Shown: one piece after another, positions 6,873 to 8,294 of the stretch
How the letters are laid out: the number at the start of each line of letters is the position of its first letter
Position numbering within the stretch: the first letter of the stretch is position 1
Assembly (NCBI GenBank): GCA_003641425.1
Contig: QNAH01000111.1
Span: forward strand, 1-8,294
Direction: 5' to 3'
DNA: 8,294 nt
Source of the DNA: Candidatus Zixiibacteriota bacterium
GTDB taxonomy: Bacteria; Zixibacteria; MSB-5A5; GN15; PGXB01
Program-made: the position numbers and the translations under genes
Notes under the pieces: generated by a model
Told to the model about the DNA's origin: nothing
Databases searched by the model: none
Seen by the model: only the letters and a program-made list of their open reading frames with translations

Positions 6873-8294
6873 ATGACCGGATCTATCTTTCAATTTGCTC
6901 AGAATTTTGAGAAACTTAAATCTGATTTTATTTCTATACAACAGGATGATTTAAGATTATTAACCCTGGTATCATTCTGGGAAAAACATAAAAATACGAT
7001 TATTGAACCAAAATTCCGGTCATACCGGGATGAGTTCATTTCTTTCATAAAATCATCAATGTCTGATAATGCCCTTGATGATCTTCCAATGCACAGCCTG
7101 ATGGAATTAGATAGCCTGATAGACAGACTATTAAAGGCCAATTCAGATCTTATTGATATTCTGATGATATCGACCATAAACCTTGCAAAAAGGTATTTTT
7201 ATGTGGGGGAGATCGAGAGCGGATTAGATCTGTGCAATAGTATTATTCAAAAACCTGTAAATATACCCGTGCCTGAAAACAGGCTGTCTGAATTTGATAC
7301 GTTTTCCGAGTTATGCGGACAGGCGAGAATTACAGATAGTGAGTTGCATGAGATTCTATTCCCCATACTGGTCGAGTGGGAGGGAATAAGGGAATCAGTC
7401 AAATTCACCGGCGCCAATTGCCTGTTTGTGGAAAAGGATCAATTTGGCAATTCATATTATGGAAGATTGAAAACGCTTAGCGGCTCGGTTGAATTATTTG
7501 CCAAATCTCAAGAAACAGATGAAATTACTTTTGAAAATATAGCTGTTAAACCGGATGAACCATTTATTGGCGTTTATTATGATGCCATTACATCGGTCCG
7601 AGATATCTTCTCCCATTTTAGTTTGGATGAAAGAGGAAAGCGATTCTATCACGCACACTTCTTTCTCGAAAGTACCGGAGAGAAATTTACCGGCGATTCA
7701 ATCGGTCTTGCCGCGGCTATGTTTATTTATATTCAGCTTCTCAGAACAGAAATTGCCCGCCAGGACCGATTTCTCGCCGCCGATATCGCATTTACCGGTT
7801 CCATTGATAAAGAAGGCAATATATTGCAGGTCAATGATGATTCATTGCATGAGAAAGTCGAAAGAGTCTTTTTCTCACCGATGAAATATCTGGTGATACC
7901 GTCAGGGAATAAGCAAACAGGCGAAAATATATTGAATAGCCTCAAACGAAAATATCCCAGTCGTCGATTGAATCTTATAACTGCATCTCACATCAGCGAC
8001 TTGATTGAAAACCATAATATCATTCGCTCTGAAAAAGTCTGTTTTGGAGAATATATCGGGAAGAAGGCTGTCAAATACTCGCGGATGGCAAAGATCCAGG
8101 TTCCGCTTCTGTTGGCATTTGTTTATTTATTGGCCTGTTTAATTTATCCGCCGGCCTGGATTGGATTTGATGATAATCCCCAATATGTTGAAATAACGGG
8201 AAATGGATTTATTGTATATAATGAACACGATTATCTACTGTGGGAGAAAAAATATGATTGTAATGCGCTGGATACTGCAACGGGATATGCGGTA
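6873..8294 (+). CDS. Membrane-anchored Lon-like (S16) serine protease, 3' partial
   Basis: The frame from ATG 6873 is open for 474 codons to the window end, so the gene continues beyond it. Layout: a helical N-terminal region (1-160) with one TPR-like stretch near 100-125 (LAKRYFYVGEIESGLDLC); a Lon-type peptidase S16 domain (about 165-385); a basic stretch (GKKAVKYSRMAK); one membrane segment (about 408-425, VPLLLAFVYLLACLIY); then the start of a C-terminal part with GNGFIVYNEHDYLLWEKK, suggestive of a beta-propeller or FG-GAP-like repeat. S16 signs: GDSIGLA with catalytic Ser276, ADIAFTGSID, and HEKVERVFFSPMKYLVIPSGN, placing the catalytic Lys at 328. The Ser-Lys spacing is 52 residues against 43 in E. 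coli Lon. There is no AAA+ ATPase module in front, unlike true Lon. By the positive-inside rule the protease faces the cytoplasm and the C-terminus is outside. No SD is seen; translation is probably coupled to the preceding gene two bases upstream. Substrate is unknown. Confidence 0.8.
   Translation, partial: MTGSIFQFAQNFEKLKSDFISIQQDDLRLLTLVSFWEKHKNTIIEPKFRSYRDEFISFIKSSMSDNALDDLPMHSLMELDSLIDRLLKANSDLIDILMISTINLAKRYFYVGEIESGLDLCNSIIQKPVNIPVPENRLSEFDTFSELCGQARITDSELHEILFPILVEWEGIRESVKFTGANCLFVEKDQFGNSYYGRLKTLSGSVELFAKSQETDEITFENIAVKPDEPFIGVYYDAITSVRDIFSHFSLDERGKRFYHAHFFLESTGEKFTGDSIGLAAAMFIYIQLLRTEIARQDRFLAADIAFTGSIDKEGNILQVNDDSLHEKVERVFFSPMKYLVIPSGNKQTGENILNSLKRKYPSRRLNLITASHISDLIENHNIIRSEKVCFGEYIGKKAVKYSRMAKIQVPLLLAFVYLLACLIYPPAWIGFDDNPQYVEITGNGFIVYNEHDYLLWEKKYDCNALDTATGYAV

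Noticed and set aside
7555..7884. 109-codon + strand frame inside the protease gene
   Set aside because: It lies out of frame within the long open frame from 6873, which carries the recognisable S16 motifs; it is a shadow.
1..8294. CRISPR array or complete insertion sequence
   Set aside because: No regularly spaced repeats and no transposase-like frame were seen; the only mobile-element trace is the integrase remnant.

Overview
The window looks like a bacterial chromosome segment from the FCB superphylum or a close relative; a Zixibacteria- or Latescibacteria-like lineage is a guess, not an identification. The evidence is intermediate G+C, Shine-Dalgarno sites ahead of some genes, a tRNA without an encoded CCA end, and a fragment (about 4489-4575) that looks like the C-terminal secretion/sorting tail (SGVYFYRL...LLLK) typical of surface proteins in these groups.

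Left part (2-3800): three genes on the + strand. The first is a multi-pass membrane protein with a spermidine-synthase-like domain, cut by the left edge. The second is a PLP enzyme of the D-threonine aldolase / D-serine dehydratase family. The third is thiamine diphosphokinase. The last two are 12 bases apart and probably co-transcribed. This part reads as ordinary, moderately G+C-rich chromosome.

Middle (3801-4930): a largely non-coding junction. It holds a well-formed tRNA-Gln(CTG) with a good upstream promoter. A truncated tyrosine-recombinase (integrase) N-terminus starts 89 bases beyond the tRNA 3' end. The 3' tail of an unrelated secreted-protein gene is fused onto it, followed by a cluster of palindromes and a strong intrinsic terminator. 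This is the usual look of an integration hot spot at a tRNA 3' end, with a decayed integrase.

Right part (4931-8294): three co-directional genes, visibly more A+T-rich and probably one operon. They are an unrecognised 345-residue protein, a soluble protein with an anti-sigma-type zinc finger (H-x3-C-x2-C) plus a beta-rich C-terminal half, and a large protein cut by the right edge. This last protein has no complete ORF inside the window but stays open for 474 codons. It has a helical N-terminal region, a Lon-type (peptidase S16) Ser-Lys protease domain without an AAA+ ATPase, one transmembrane segment, and the start of a predicted extracytoplasmic C-terminal part. I could not match this set to a named system. 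It resembles sigma/anti-sigma/effector operons, and it is the best candidate here for an undescribed signalling or proteolytic system carried on an island.
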